NCBI GenBank assembly: GCA_013911625.1
Contig: JACESW010000046.1
Span: 1 to 8,287 of the forward strand
DNA: 8,287 nucleotides
Direction of reading: 5' to 3'
DNA from: Cryomorphaceae bacterium
GTDB taxonomy: Bacteria > Bacteroidota > Bacteroidia > Flavobacteriales > Schleiferiaceae
The position numbers and the translations under genes are program-made. Below, piece by piece: positions 1 through 6,275 of this stretch. The notes below the pieces were generated by a model, which saw only the letters and a list, made by a program, of their open reading frames with translations, had not been told where the DNA came from and ran no database searches. Within the stretch, counting starts at the first letter, position 1. Every line of letters begins with the position of its first letter.

Positions 1-2
1 TC

Positions 3-476
3 AAGGTATTGTTGGGCCTAGAAAACGATCCCTCGGGAGCCGGCTACAACACCCTACAATCTCTGATTGCTATAGGTTCAGGAGGATGGACCGGAAAGGG
101 TTTCTTAAACGGTACACAAACTAAATTAGACTTCGTTCCTGCCCAGAGCACAGATTATATTTTCTGTACTGTTGGTGAAGAATGGGGCTTTTTAGGCACG
201 TTCCTACTCATGCTCGCCTTTGGACTACTCATTGGTCGTATTATATGGCTTGCTGAGCGTCAGAAAGACGATTTTAGCCGATTCTATGGTTATGGCGTTG
301 CCAGTATTTTCTTCACCCATTGGGTCATCAATATCGGTATGACCATCGGGCTATTCCCAACGGTGGGTATTCCTTTGCCATTCTTTAGCTACGGAGGCTC
401 CTCACTATGGGGTTTTACCCTATTGTTATTCATCTTTATCAAGCTGGATGGCGAACGTCAGAACAGACTTTCTTAA
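3..476 (+). CDS. rodA: RodA-type SEDS peptidoglycan glycosyltransferase, C-terminal part (5' end outside window)
   Basis: Integral inner-membrane SEDS protein that polymerises lipid II glycan strands during cell elongation, normally paired with a class B PBP (family knowledge). The frame is open to the left edge and reads KVLLGLENDPSGAGYN, so the ATG lies outside the window and the TTG at 9 is internal. About 157 residues remain. Visible signatures are the loop VPAQSTDYIFCTVGEEWG and the family hallmark GLFPTVGIPLPFFSYGGSS near the C-terminus. The GIPLPFFSYGG form fits RodA better than FtsW, which usually has a GLTLPFxSYGG-like version. Three hydrophobic helices can be seen, roughly at residues 63-84, 93-115 and 131-148 of the visible part. 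The short tail KLDGERQNRLS is cytoplasmic in type. It is the only plus-strand gene and converges on the PpiD-type gene. In many bacteria rodA follows mrdA (PBP2), which would lie to the left and cannot be seen here. Confidence 0.93.
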   Translation, partial: KVLLGLENDPSGAGYNTLQSLIAIGSGGWTGKGFLNGTQTKLDFVPAQSTDYIFCTVGEEWGFLGTFLLMLAFGLLIGRIIWLAERQKDDFSRFYGYGVASIFFTHWVINIGMTIGLFPTVGIPLPFFSYGGSSLWGFTLLLFIFIKLDGERQNRLS

Positions 477-555
477 AGCTTCTAAACTACCGTTCTCACT
501 TATTGATGCGAATGTAACAACCTTCTAATCCCTAGTCATAAAAGAAATTAAAAGC

Positions 556-584
556 AAAAAAAAACCACCCCTCGGGGTGGTTTT
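556..584. terminator. Bidirectional intrinsic terminator between convergent rodA and the ppiD-type gene
   Basis: Perfect 10-bp inverted repeat: arms 561-570 (AAAACCACCC) and 575-584 (GGGTGGTTTT), closed by a CTCG tetraloop. On the minus strand the GC-rich stem runs into nine T residues (complement of 556-564), a textbook Rho-independent terminator for the long minus-strand run, placed 23 bases after the PpiD-type stop codon. On the plus strand the T tract is TTTTCTTTAT, interrupted by one C, so termination of rodA should also work but perhaps less tightly. The remaining part of the 130-base gap (477-555) shows no further feature I can support. Confidence 0.88.
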
Positions 585-606
585 CTTTATCTGTTAAAGG
601 CGCTGC

Positions 607-2724
607 TTAGAACATCAAGTGACGCTTGTCCTCGATATCTGCTTTGTCTTGTAATGCCTTGTATGCTTGAACACTCACTAGATTTCTCAAGCTCTGCTGA
701 GTTGTGCGTGCTTGGTTTGAAAAATCAACAGTAGGTGCTGGTTGTGCAGGCTGGGTGATTGCAACAAATGCACCGCTCTCTCCAGCGATAACCTCGCTTA
801 GTTCACCTGAAGGAATACCACAAATGGTTCCCACAACCTTAGCTTCGTTACCTACGCCTGCAATATTCGCCTGCCCCTTGAAGTTCAAAGTACGTACCTG
901 CTTGCCTGCAGCAGTAGCGACATCTTCAATGCTTGCAGCACCGCTTAGGGCAGCCTCAAGACGCTCTTTAATGATTGCCTTCTTCGCTTCCTTTTTGGCA
1001 GCTTCCAAACATTGAGCAGCAACAGACTCATAAGGAGTCGTTCCTTCTTCTAGTTTATCAGTGAGGATAACTACAACGTATCCCTTACCGTCATTTTCCA
1101 AGAGGCCAATGTTTCCAATCTCACGATCGTCATCCCATGCCCAACGAACCACGCGACGAGAAGTACCCAAACCTGGAACCACCTCTTCAAATTGCGCAAG
1201 GTTTCTTGCAGGGCGCAAAGACAAGCCTTGCTCCATAGCCAATACGCGGTAGTCGTCAGCACTCTGTGCAGATGCTGCGTAAGTAGATGCTTGTCCATAC
1301 AATGCTTGTATCGTTTCATCAGAAGGAAGGATTTCGCGAATTACTTGGCCAATTTTATAGGCTTGGTTCGCTCCTTTCTGATCAGTGATTTCGATGATGT
1401 GGAAACCAAACTGTGTTGGTACCAATCCTAAATCACCCTCTTTGCCGAAGTAACAGAAGTTCTCAAACGGCTTGGCCATCATACCGCGGCCAAAGTACCC
1501 TAAGTCGCCACCTTTCTCCTTAGCAACTACGTCCGAAGAATACTCCTGACTAATAGCTTCGAATGCAGATGGATTGTCTTGCAAGTATGCAAACAGGCTA
1601 TCCGCCAAAGTCTTCGCTTCCATCGGCGTACGAGTAACGCTAGGATCTACTCGAGTAGCACCTGCGAATGGAATCAAAATGTGACGCGCCTGAACGCTAT
1701 CTGCTAAAATTTTCTTGTCAACAAGCTTTACTACCGAGAACGAACCTCCTAAATCAATCGGTCCTTTCTGGTAACCTACATCCTGTCCGTCAACGAGCGT
1801 ATCTATACCTGTACCCACCAACTGGTCGATCGTAAAGTACTCTGGAATAAAGCGAACATCGCTGTGCAAGTTCACAAACACACTGTCGTCTTCTGCAGAG
1901 AACCACTCCAATGAGAGTGTTGCCAATTCTGCCTTAAGAGCATCGCGATCAGCTTGTGAAGGTGCCAACGGGAAATTGATGTATTCAATGTTGCGACCGT
2001 CTTTCTGAGTAAACTCGTCTTTATGTGCATTATAGTACTTCTTCGCATCCGCTTCGGTTACCGTAATCTCGTCTTCGTTTACGTCGATGTAAGGCACATA
2101 CACGTATTGAGCCGGGTGCTGAGCATCACTGCGAGCAAATTCTGCAGCTACCAATGAAGAAGGCATAAATACTGCCTTTTCAATAGCATTAGTGAATTTG
2201 AAGTTGTTCGCCTGATTAACTACAGCGTTCTCAAAAGACAACCATTGCGTCCACATTTCTGCGCTCTGCTCCGTAACGTCTTTATTATCACGTACCTGTG
2301 CTAAGTAGCTCTTGAACATGTTCTCGTCGAACTGACCGTTCGCGCCGGCAAAGCTCTGGCGGATGTTTGGGTTATTGATGATATCAAGGTAGATCTCCTG
2401 CTGAGAAACGCTCATATCCGCAGCGTCTAATTCTTCGCCGAGGATAGCATCTGACATGAAGTTGGTCCAAACAAAGTTCGCCAACTGCACGCTAGAAGTA
2501 TTCGCGTATGTTTCAGGATTACCTGCTCTGAGCTCCTCCATCTTCTTGCTCACTTCTTGACGCGATAACTCCACGCCATTTACTGAACCAACGATGTTAG
2601 GATCTCCAAAAAACTTCGAACCTCCCGACTTAAACAAGTCGCCAAGTAAGAATGCCAAAAGTGCTACAAACACTACAACGATCAATAAACCTGAGCGTTG
2701 TCTAATGCGTTCAATTGTTGCCAT
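607..2724 (-). CDS. ppiD: PpiD/SurA-type membrane-anchored peptidyl-prolyl cis-trans isomerase (parvulin)
   Basis: A 705-residue periplasmic folding factor held by one N-terminal membrane helix. It is predicted to isomerise Xaa-Pro bonds and chaperone exported or outer-membrane proteins (family knowledge; substrates unknown). Order: short basic start MATIERIRQRS, a helix at about residues 12-31, and a SurA-N-like helical chaperone region at about 35-240. A parvulin domain follows at about 345-450, with QARHILIPF at its start, GGDLGYFGRGMMAKPFE in the middle and PTQFGFHIIEITDQKG at its end. Residues 515-560 (VPGLGTSRRVVRWAW, then a GYVVVIL strand) look like a second, degenerate parvulin half without the catalytic histidines. 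This arrangement and length are usual for Bacteroidota. The ATG start gives a proper signal anchor, and no strong Shine-Dalgarno sequence precedes it. It is the last gene of the minus-strand run, 49 bp after the CNNM-type gene, so it is probably cotranscribed with it, with a terminator just downstream. The gene symbol is by family; a SurA-like role cannot be excluded. Confidence 0.9.
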   Translation of the reverse strand: MATIERIRQRSGLLIVVVFVALLAFLLGDLFKSGGSKFFGDPNIVGSVNGVELSRQEVSKKMEELRAGNPETYANTSSVQLANFVWTNFMSDAILGEELDAADMSVSQQEIYLDIINNPNIRQSFAGANGQFDENMFKSYLAQVRDNKDVTEQSAEMWTQWLSFENAVVNQANNFKFTNAIEKAVFMPSSLVAAEFARSDAQHPAQYVYVPYIDVNEDEITVTEADAKKYYNAHKDEFTQKDGRNIEYINFPLAPSQADRDALKAELATLSLEWFSAEDDSVFVNLHSDVRFIPEYFTIDQLVGTGIDTLVDGQDVGYQKGPIDLGGSFSVVKLVDKKILADSVQARHILIPFAGATRVDPSVTRTPMEAKTLADSLFAYLQDNPSAFEAISQEYSSDVVAKEKGGDLGYFGRGMMAKPFENFCYFGKEGDLGLVPTQFGFHIIEITDQKGANQAYKIGQVIREILPSDETIQALYGQASTYAASAQSADDYRVLAMEQGLSLRPARNLAQFEEVVPGLGTSRRVVRWAWDDDREIGNIGLLENDGKGYVVVILTDKLEEGTTPYESVAAQCLEAAKKEAKKAIIKERLEAALSGAASIEDVATAAGKQVRTLNFKGQANIAGVGNEAKVVGTICGIPSGELSEVIAGESGAFVAITQPAQPAPTVDFSNQARTTQQSLRNLVSVQAYKALQDKADIEDKRHLMF

Positions 2725-2773
2725 TACTATGCAATTATTGTGATGAGTCTGCGAATATAAGATTTTGAGCCAA

Positions 2774-4027
2774 TTAAATGGCCTTTACAAGCACCTCTTC
2801 GAGCCTATTGGACGTAGTTTTTTCTACGATAAATAAGTATTGGTCACTTCGCACGACCGTGCCCTTGGTTGGGATGCTCTGGTGCACATCTAAAATGTAC
2901 CCTCCTAAGGTATTGTAATTCTCACTTTCAGGGATGCTCAATCCCCACTTTTCATTAATATCGCCTACCTCTAGACGAGTAGAGAACAACCACTCATTAG
3001 GACGAACTTCCTTCTCTAGAAGTGCCTCGGCATCGTGTTCATCCTCAATTTCGCCAAAAATCTCCTCAATAACATCTTCCAATGTAATTATACCGCTCGT
3101 TCCACCGTGCTCGTCCAAGACTATAGCGATATTGCGCTTTTCCTTGGTAAATAGATTCAAAATCTCATCCGCCCTCATGCTCTCTGGGATAAAACTCACC
3201 GGACGCAATACGCGCTGGAGGTTCTCGGGGCGACGAAAGAGCTCGAATGCATGCACGTAGCCAATAATCTTATCGATATTTTCATCAAATACAAGAAGCT
3301 TGGAATAGCCGCTTTCGATAAACAAAGCATGTACCTCCTTCAAATCGGTATTGACCTCAATACCTTCAATTTCCGTACGCGGAATCATAAACTCTCTTGC
3401 CTTGGTTTCAGGGAATTCTAAGGCGTTCTTAAAGATTTCTAACTCCGGGTCAACCTCTTCATCTCCCTCCACAGTTTTGGGTACACGTTCTCTAACATAA
3501 TGGTCCAATTCCACCCGTCCAAAGTCATTGCTTTCTTCTTCTGCCTCAATTCTAAAGATGTACTTCAAGAAGAATTGGCTCACACCTAAAAGAAGGGCAC
3601 TCGGTGCTCGAAGTACCCAGAAAATCAAATACGCAGGAACACTCAATACCTTCATGAGCCCTTCTGCATTTTGGCGAAAAATCGTCTTTGGTAAAAATTC
3701 AGCAAAGACCAGGATAATGATGGTTGAAATGGAGGTTTCCACGAGTAAAACCAGGTAGTCGAATGCAGACCAATGCTCAAAATAGGGCTCCATGAACTGA
3801 TGCATGTAATTCCCATATAAGACCAGCGCTACATTGTTCCCAACCAGTATTGCCGCAATAAATGCCGCTGGCCGGTCGACTAAATAACCCAAAACGCGGT
3901 AGTTCCAACCGCCTTTTTGACGTTCAAGCTCAACATGAAGTTTGTTGATGCTCAGATACGCCATTTCCAACCCTGAGAACAGGGCCGAAAACAAAATAGA
4001 CGCTATGATGATAGTAGTGATTTGCAC
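2774..4027 (-). CDS. CNNM/CorC-type membrane protein (DUF21, paired CBS, CorC_HlyC domains)
   Basis: A 417-residue inner-membrane protein of the hemolysin C/CorC/CNNM family, whose characterised members act in Mg2+ (or Co2+) export or homeostasis. The ion specificity here is inference. Order: DUF21 membrane domain at about residues 1-160 with hydrophobic helices near 3-24, 54-74, 90-110 and 128-152, and the segments SGLEMAYLSINKL, LVGNNVAL and EFLPKTIFRQ. Then a linker rich in acidic residues, CBS1 at about 213-272 (starting MIPRTEIEGI), CBS2 at about 276-332 with the diagnostic DEHGGTSGIITLEDVIEEI, and a CorC_HlyC domain at about 340-417. Bacteroidota GldE, linked to gliding, has the same architecture, but no gldD or ssb neighbour is present, so I do not use that name. 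The start is GTG. An in-frame TAA lies two codons upstream, and the next Met (residue 22) would destroy the first helix. The GTG overlaps the stop of the small upstream gene by one base (TAGTG), which suggests reinitiation. Confidence 0.93.
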   Translation of the reverse strand: MQITTIIIASILFSALFSGLEMAYLSINKLHVELERQKGGWNYRVLGYLVDRPAAFIAAILVGNNVALVLYGNYMHQFMEPYFEHWSAFDYLVLLVETSISTIIILVFAEFLPKTIFRQNAEGLMKVLSVPAYLIFWVLRAPSALLLGVSQFFLKYIFRIEAEEESNDFGRVELDHYVRERVPKTVEGDEEVDPELEIFKNALEFPETKAREFMIPRTEIEGIEVNTDLKEVHALFIESGYSKLLVFDENIDKIIGYVHAFELFRRPENLQRVLRPVSFIPESMRADEILNLFTKEKRNIAIVLDEHGGTSGIITLEDVIEEIFGEIEDEHDAEALLEKEVRPNEWLFSTRLEVGDINEKWGLSIPESENYNTLGGYILDVHQSIPTKGTVVRSDQYLFIVEKTTSNRLEEVLVKAI

Positions 4028-4209
4028 TATTTATTCATCTGCTTCAAACGGCTGTTTCGGCGCAAGAAATACATAAAGACAGCTGCCCCTAAGAACAGAG
4101 AAAACTTAATCGTTCGGTTCCAATCGCCCCACCCCATATATACCTCAACAGCACTCACAGCTGCCACCGCGAGCCATAAAAGTTCTACTACGCGCATTGC
4201 TTTATTCAT
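4027..4209 (-). CDS. Small two-helix membrane protein, function unknown
   Basis: 60 residues, predicted inner-membrane hairpin. The first helix is at about residues 7-25 (VVELLWLAVAAVSAVEVYM), followed by a short loop GWGDWNRT. The second helix is at about 34-49 (KFSLFLGAAVFMYFLRR), ending in a strongly basic tail (RRNSRLKQMNK), so both ends are probably cytoplasmic. It is a real gene rather than a shadow: it overlaps lptC by 8 bases (ATGAATAA) and the CNNM-type gene by one base (TAGTG), the reading frame fills exactly the space between them, and nothing else codes there. From memory, Flavobacteriia carry a similar short protein with a YFxRR-type second helix between lptC and the hemolysin-like gene; a search would confirm this. 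No function is known to me. Its place suggests either a role with LptC at the inner membrane or a small partner of the CNNM protein. Confidence 0.8.
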   Translation of the reverse strand: MNKAMRVVELLWLAVAAVSAVEVYMGWGDWNRTIKFSLFLGAAVFMYFLRRNSRLKQMNK

Positions 4210-4771
4210 CGTTTACTGTGATTTCACCCTGAACCTTAAAGATTCGGTAATTATTAAATTCTTGATCGGCCTCGAAACCTAAACCAGTGATCAACTGCCC
4301 TTCGGTTTCTATGGTCACCTTTTTATCTGTATACAATCGTTCCTCTTTCTTATCCCAGAACAGAAGTTCAGTCAGCATTTGCTCACCTTTTCCGTTGCGC
4401 ACTATCACATTACCGCCAATCGCCCATAGATCGCTTTTCTTATCCTGGTGTGCGGTATCCGCTGTCATCACCGTTGAGCTCATCTCTGGACCATTGTAAA
4501 AGCGCACGTTTAGTCCGCCTCCGAAAAATACATATGGCGGTTCCATGTTGCCATAATCCTGCACTAAGGCAGCATCAATTTCAAGGATATTTATGCCACT
4601 ATCGCTGTAGACGATGTTGGCATGACGTTGTTCGTTCAAGGGGTAATTGACCAAAGGTGCATTGATTTCTTCAACAACGTTCTCGTCGTTGGTACACGAA
4701 GAAAACGCAAGCAAAACGAGGGCGAAAGAAACAATATGTTGGAGGTTCCTGTACAATGCTGGTGCTGTCAA
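4202..4771 (-). CDS. lptC: LptC-like LPS transport protein, predicted lipoprotein
   Basis: 189 residues. LptC is the bitopic or lipid-anchored periplasmic component that receives lipopolysaccharide from the LptB2FG transporter and passes it to LptA (family knowledge). Here the N-terminus is a lipoprotein signal (hydrophobic IVSFALVLLAFSS before Cys26) rather than the helix anchor of proteobacterial LptC, which is the common form in Bacteroidota. The mature part is a beta-jellyroll-type chain at about residues 50-185, with alternating strands such as GINILEIDAALV, VFFGGGLNVRFYN, DLWAIGGNVIVRN, ERLYTDKKVTIET and QLITGLGFEADQEFNNYRI; the last two resemble the end of the LptC domain. An in-frame TAA sits immediately before the TTG at 4771, so no ATG start exists. 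The alternative is the TTG of residue 6 (4756), giving a shorter, equally good signal (MYRNLQHIV...). AAAGGA precedes the first TTG at short spacing. The gene is followed with overlap by the small membrane protein and lies just after a terminator. Confidence 0.85.
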   Translation of the reverse strand: MTAPALYRNLQHIVSFALVLLAFSSCTNDENVVEEINAPLVNYPLNEQRHANIVYSDSGINILEIDAALVQDYGNMEPPYVFFGGGLNVRFYNGPEMSSTVMTADTAHQDKKSDLWAIGGNVIVRNGKGEQMLTELLFWDKKEERLYTDKKVTIETEGQLITGLGFEADQEFNNYRIFKVQGEITVNDE

Positions 4772-4780
4772 TTATCCTTT

Positions 4781-4788
4781 CAAATGTA
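4781..4788 (-). promoter_or_regulatory. Candidate Bacteroidota -7 promoter element for the lptC unit
   Basis: Read on the minus strand this is TACATTTG, a perfect match to the TAnnTTTG -7 consensus of Bacteroidota housekeeping promoters. It lies between the T tract of the upstream terminator and lptC, where a new promoter would be needed if that terminator works. Against it, no TTTG -33 box is found at the usual 19-21 base distance, which falls inside the terminator stem. Transcription would start near 4771-4776, giving an almost leaderless message for the TTG at 4771 or a leader of about 15-20 bases for the TTG at 4756. Confidence 0.35.
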
Positions 4789-4792
4789 GGCC

Positions 4793-4827
4793 AAAAAAAA
4801 CTCCCCGAGGCCGCGCCTCGGGGAGTT
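4793..4827 (-). terminator. Strong intrinsic terminator after the TPR gene
   Basis: Perfect 13-bp stem, arms 4799-4811 (AACTCCCCGAGGC) and 4815-4827 (GCCTCGGGGAGTT), with a CGC loop. Read on the minus strand it is followed by eight T residues (complement of 4793-4800). It starts 22 bases after the TPR stop codon and ends about 20 bases before the lptC start, splitting the minus-strand run into a coaX-barrel-TPR unit and an lptC-to-ppiD unit. The plus strand lacks a T tract after the hairpin, so it is one-directional. Confidence 0.9.
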
Positions 4828-4849
4828 CACAAAATTTATTGTCTCGTGT

Positions 4850-6262
4850 TTAGTAGAACTTCACACTTACTGTTTCATTGATCCAACATCCGATGTTGAT
4901 CTGATCACCTTCTTTAAAGCCAAGCTGGAACGCTACACCTTTATCCGGTACTGCTGCGCTGTATGCAGCGATCAATTTAGACGCTTTATCTGCAATAGTT
5001 GGGTCAATACTGCGTGCATAGCTTAGCTTGTTGATTGCTGCCCAGTAAACGGCATTTTTTTCAACAGCGTTTGAACCACATTGACCTGCAGCATCAGCAT
5101 ACAGTGTCGCCAAATACAAGTACGGGTTCCCCCAATCCTTACGAAGCTGTCCTGCTTTCAAACAGTTGCTCTTCGCTGAAGACATTGCACCCATCTTATT
5201 GTTTACATACGCAAGACCCATGTAATCGTCTGCAGTTTTGCGCAAGTCCTCTTCCTGATCAATAGCTTCCGTATAGTACTTTTTAGCCATCGCCCAGTCG
5301 CTCTTGCGAACACCTAGTTTTGCCATAGAACGTGCAGCGCTTGCAGAAGGCTCTAAAGAGTATAGACGCTCTGCGATCAACAAGAATACAGGGTTATCTG
5401 TACAGCTTGCCATTTCGCCGTCCTCACCTTCACGCTCTTTCTGAAGCATCTTCGCAGCACGCTTCAACCACTCTACGTCGTCTTGGTGCTCGTTGAATTT
5501 CTCTTCGTTGTAGATAAGGGCAAGTTTCTCACACGTTAACAACGGAGACAACGCCTTCTCAATGTTGCTCTGAACTTTATCGTAGTTCGGCAATGTCTTT
5601 TGAGCGCGTGCTAAGGCTTTGTTTTCTTTAGAAGACAATTCTACTGAATCTGCTTTGGCGCTAAGGTTTGAAATCTCATTGCTGTATTGCATGGAGTTGT
5701 ATTCCAATGCTTCGATCACATTGTTGTACACTGCGAACAAGGCGTCCACATCTTTGGTAATGTTGAACAACTTAATGTTCGTTAGGAAGTAGGCATTCAG
5801 CTGAGAAGCAGACATGTCATTACCTGCAACAGCGTATGCTGCTTCGAAAAGGACAGCTGCAGCTTCCACGCTGTCTTTGTTGTACTTGATGTACTTCGAT
5901 GCTTTCTCTGACAATACATAACCTTCTTTACCTGGGAAGTACTGGAGACGATCATCGTACAAACTAACAAGCAGGTCAACATATCCTTGGCGCTCTGCGG
6001 GATCTGTTGTTGCCTTAATTTTCGTTTCAACAATCTTAGGACCGTAGATGAACGTTGCTTTTTTCGCGGCAGGGCAAGTCTGGTAAACTTTTAACCATGG
6101 CTCGAAAGCACCAGCATAATCCTTGCTCTGATAGAAAGAACCAAAGATGTTGTAGTTGTCATAACAAATCACAGAATCGGCTACCGATTCACCCCATTTA
6201 TTTTGGGCATTTACGTTAGCAGTCATTACTACTGCCACAAGAAGGAATACTATTCTCTTCAT
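4850..6262 (-). CDS. Secreted TPR-repeat protein, function unknown
   Basis: 470 residues from the ATG at 6262. A TTG two codons further upstream is possible but unneeded, because the ATG gives a clean signal peptide (MKRIVFLLVAVVMTANVNA, cut before QNKWG). The mature protein is mostly helical. A conserved-looking N-terminal block (CYDNYNIFGSFYQSKDYAGAFEPW, shown here in two parts: residues near 33-44 and 45-55, with a CP pair at about 63-64) is TPR-like. The central part, about 95-290, is helical with few clear signatures. At about 298-425 there are plausible TPR units, for example AMAKKYYTEAIDQEEDL and PYLYLATLYADAA. The C-terminus ends in a short strand-rich motif, INIGCWINETVSVKFY. No enzyme motif is seen. 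It lies 13 bp after the outer-membrane barrel gene and ends the coaX unit at a terminator, so it is likely periplasmic and made together with the barrel. A scaffold or assembly partner is a reasonable guess, not a demonstrated role. Confidence 0.85.
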   Translation of the reverse strand: MKRIVFLLVAVVMTANVNAQNKWGESVADSVICYDNYNIFGSFYQSKDYAGAFEPWLKVYQTCPAAKKATFIYGPKIVETKIKATTDPAERQGYVDLLVSLYDDRLQYFPGKEGYVLSEKASKYIKYNKDSVEAAAVLFEAAYAVAGNDMSASQLNAYFLTNIKLFNITKDVDALFAVYNNVIEALEYNSMQYSNEISNLSAKADSVELSSKENKALARAQKTLPNYDKVQSNIEKALSPLLTCEKLALIYNEEKFNEHQDDVEWLKRAAKMLQKEREGEDGEMASCTDNPVFLLIAERLYSLEPSASAARSMAKLGVRKSDWAMAKKYYTEAIDQEEDLRKTADDYMGLAYVNNKMGAMSSAKSNCLKAGQLRKDWGNPYLYLATLYADAAGQCGSNAVEKNAVYWAAINKLSYARSIDPTIADKASKLIAAYSAAVPDKGVAFQLGFKEGDQINIGCWINETVSVKFY

Positions 6263-6275
6263 AATCAATTGTTGT

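Noticed and set aside
704..1015. Plus-strand open frame of 103 codons inside the PpiD-type gene
   Set aside because: Lies fully antisense to a well-supported gene and shows no domain, signal or ribosome site; it is rich in Ser/Ala/Pro as expected from an antisense frame. The same holds for the other antisense or shifted frames at 1061-1431, 2934-3260, 3528-3758, 4022-4853, 5035-5265, 5797-6033, 6934-7155 and 7806-7988.
2752..2759. TATATTCG on the minus strand as a -7 box for the PpiD-type gene
   Set aside because: One mismatch to TAnnTTTG and no TTTG at the expected upstream distance (nearest TTG-like words are about 11 or 28 bases away). With 49 bp to the CNNM-type gene, cotranscription is simpler.
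2774..4027. Naming the CNNM-type gene gldE (gliding)
   Set aside because: Same domain layout, but the usual gldE neighbours (ssb, gldD, mutY) are absent and the gene sits between the small membrane protein and the ppiD-type gene.
4681..4696. Acidic residues after the LptC lipid Cys (CTNDEN) as a surface-export signal
   Set aside because: Surface lipoprotein signals in Bacteroidota vary, and this stretch does not match the K-(D/E)2 or SDDDD-type patterns; LptC must face the periplasm to function.
6260..6268. TTG start at 6268 for the TPR protein
   Set aside because: The ATG two codons later gives a standard MKR... signal peptide; the TTG adds only two residues and no better ribosome site.
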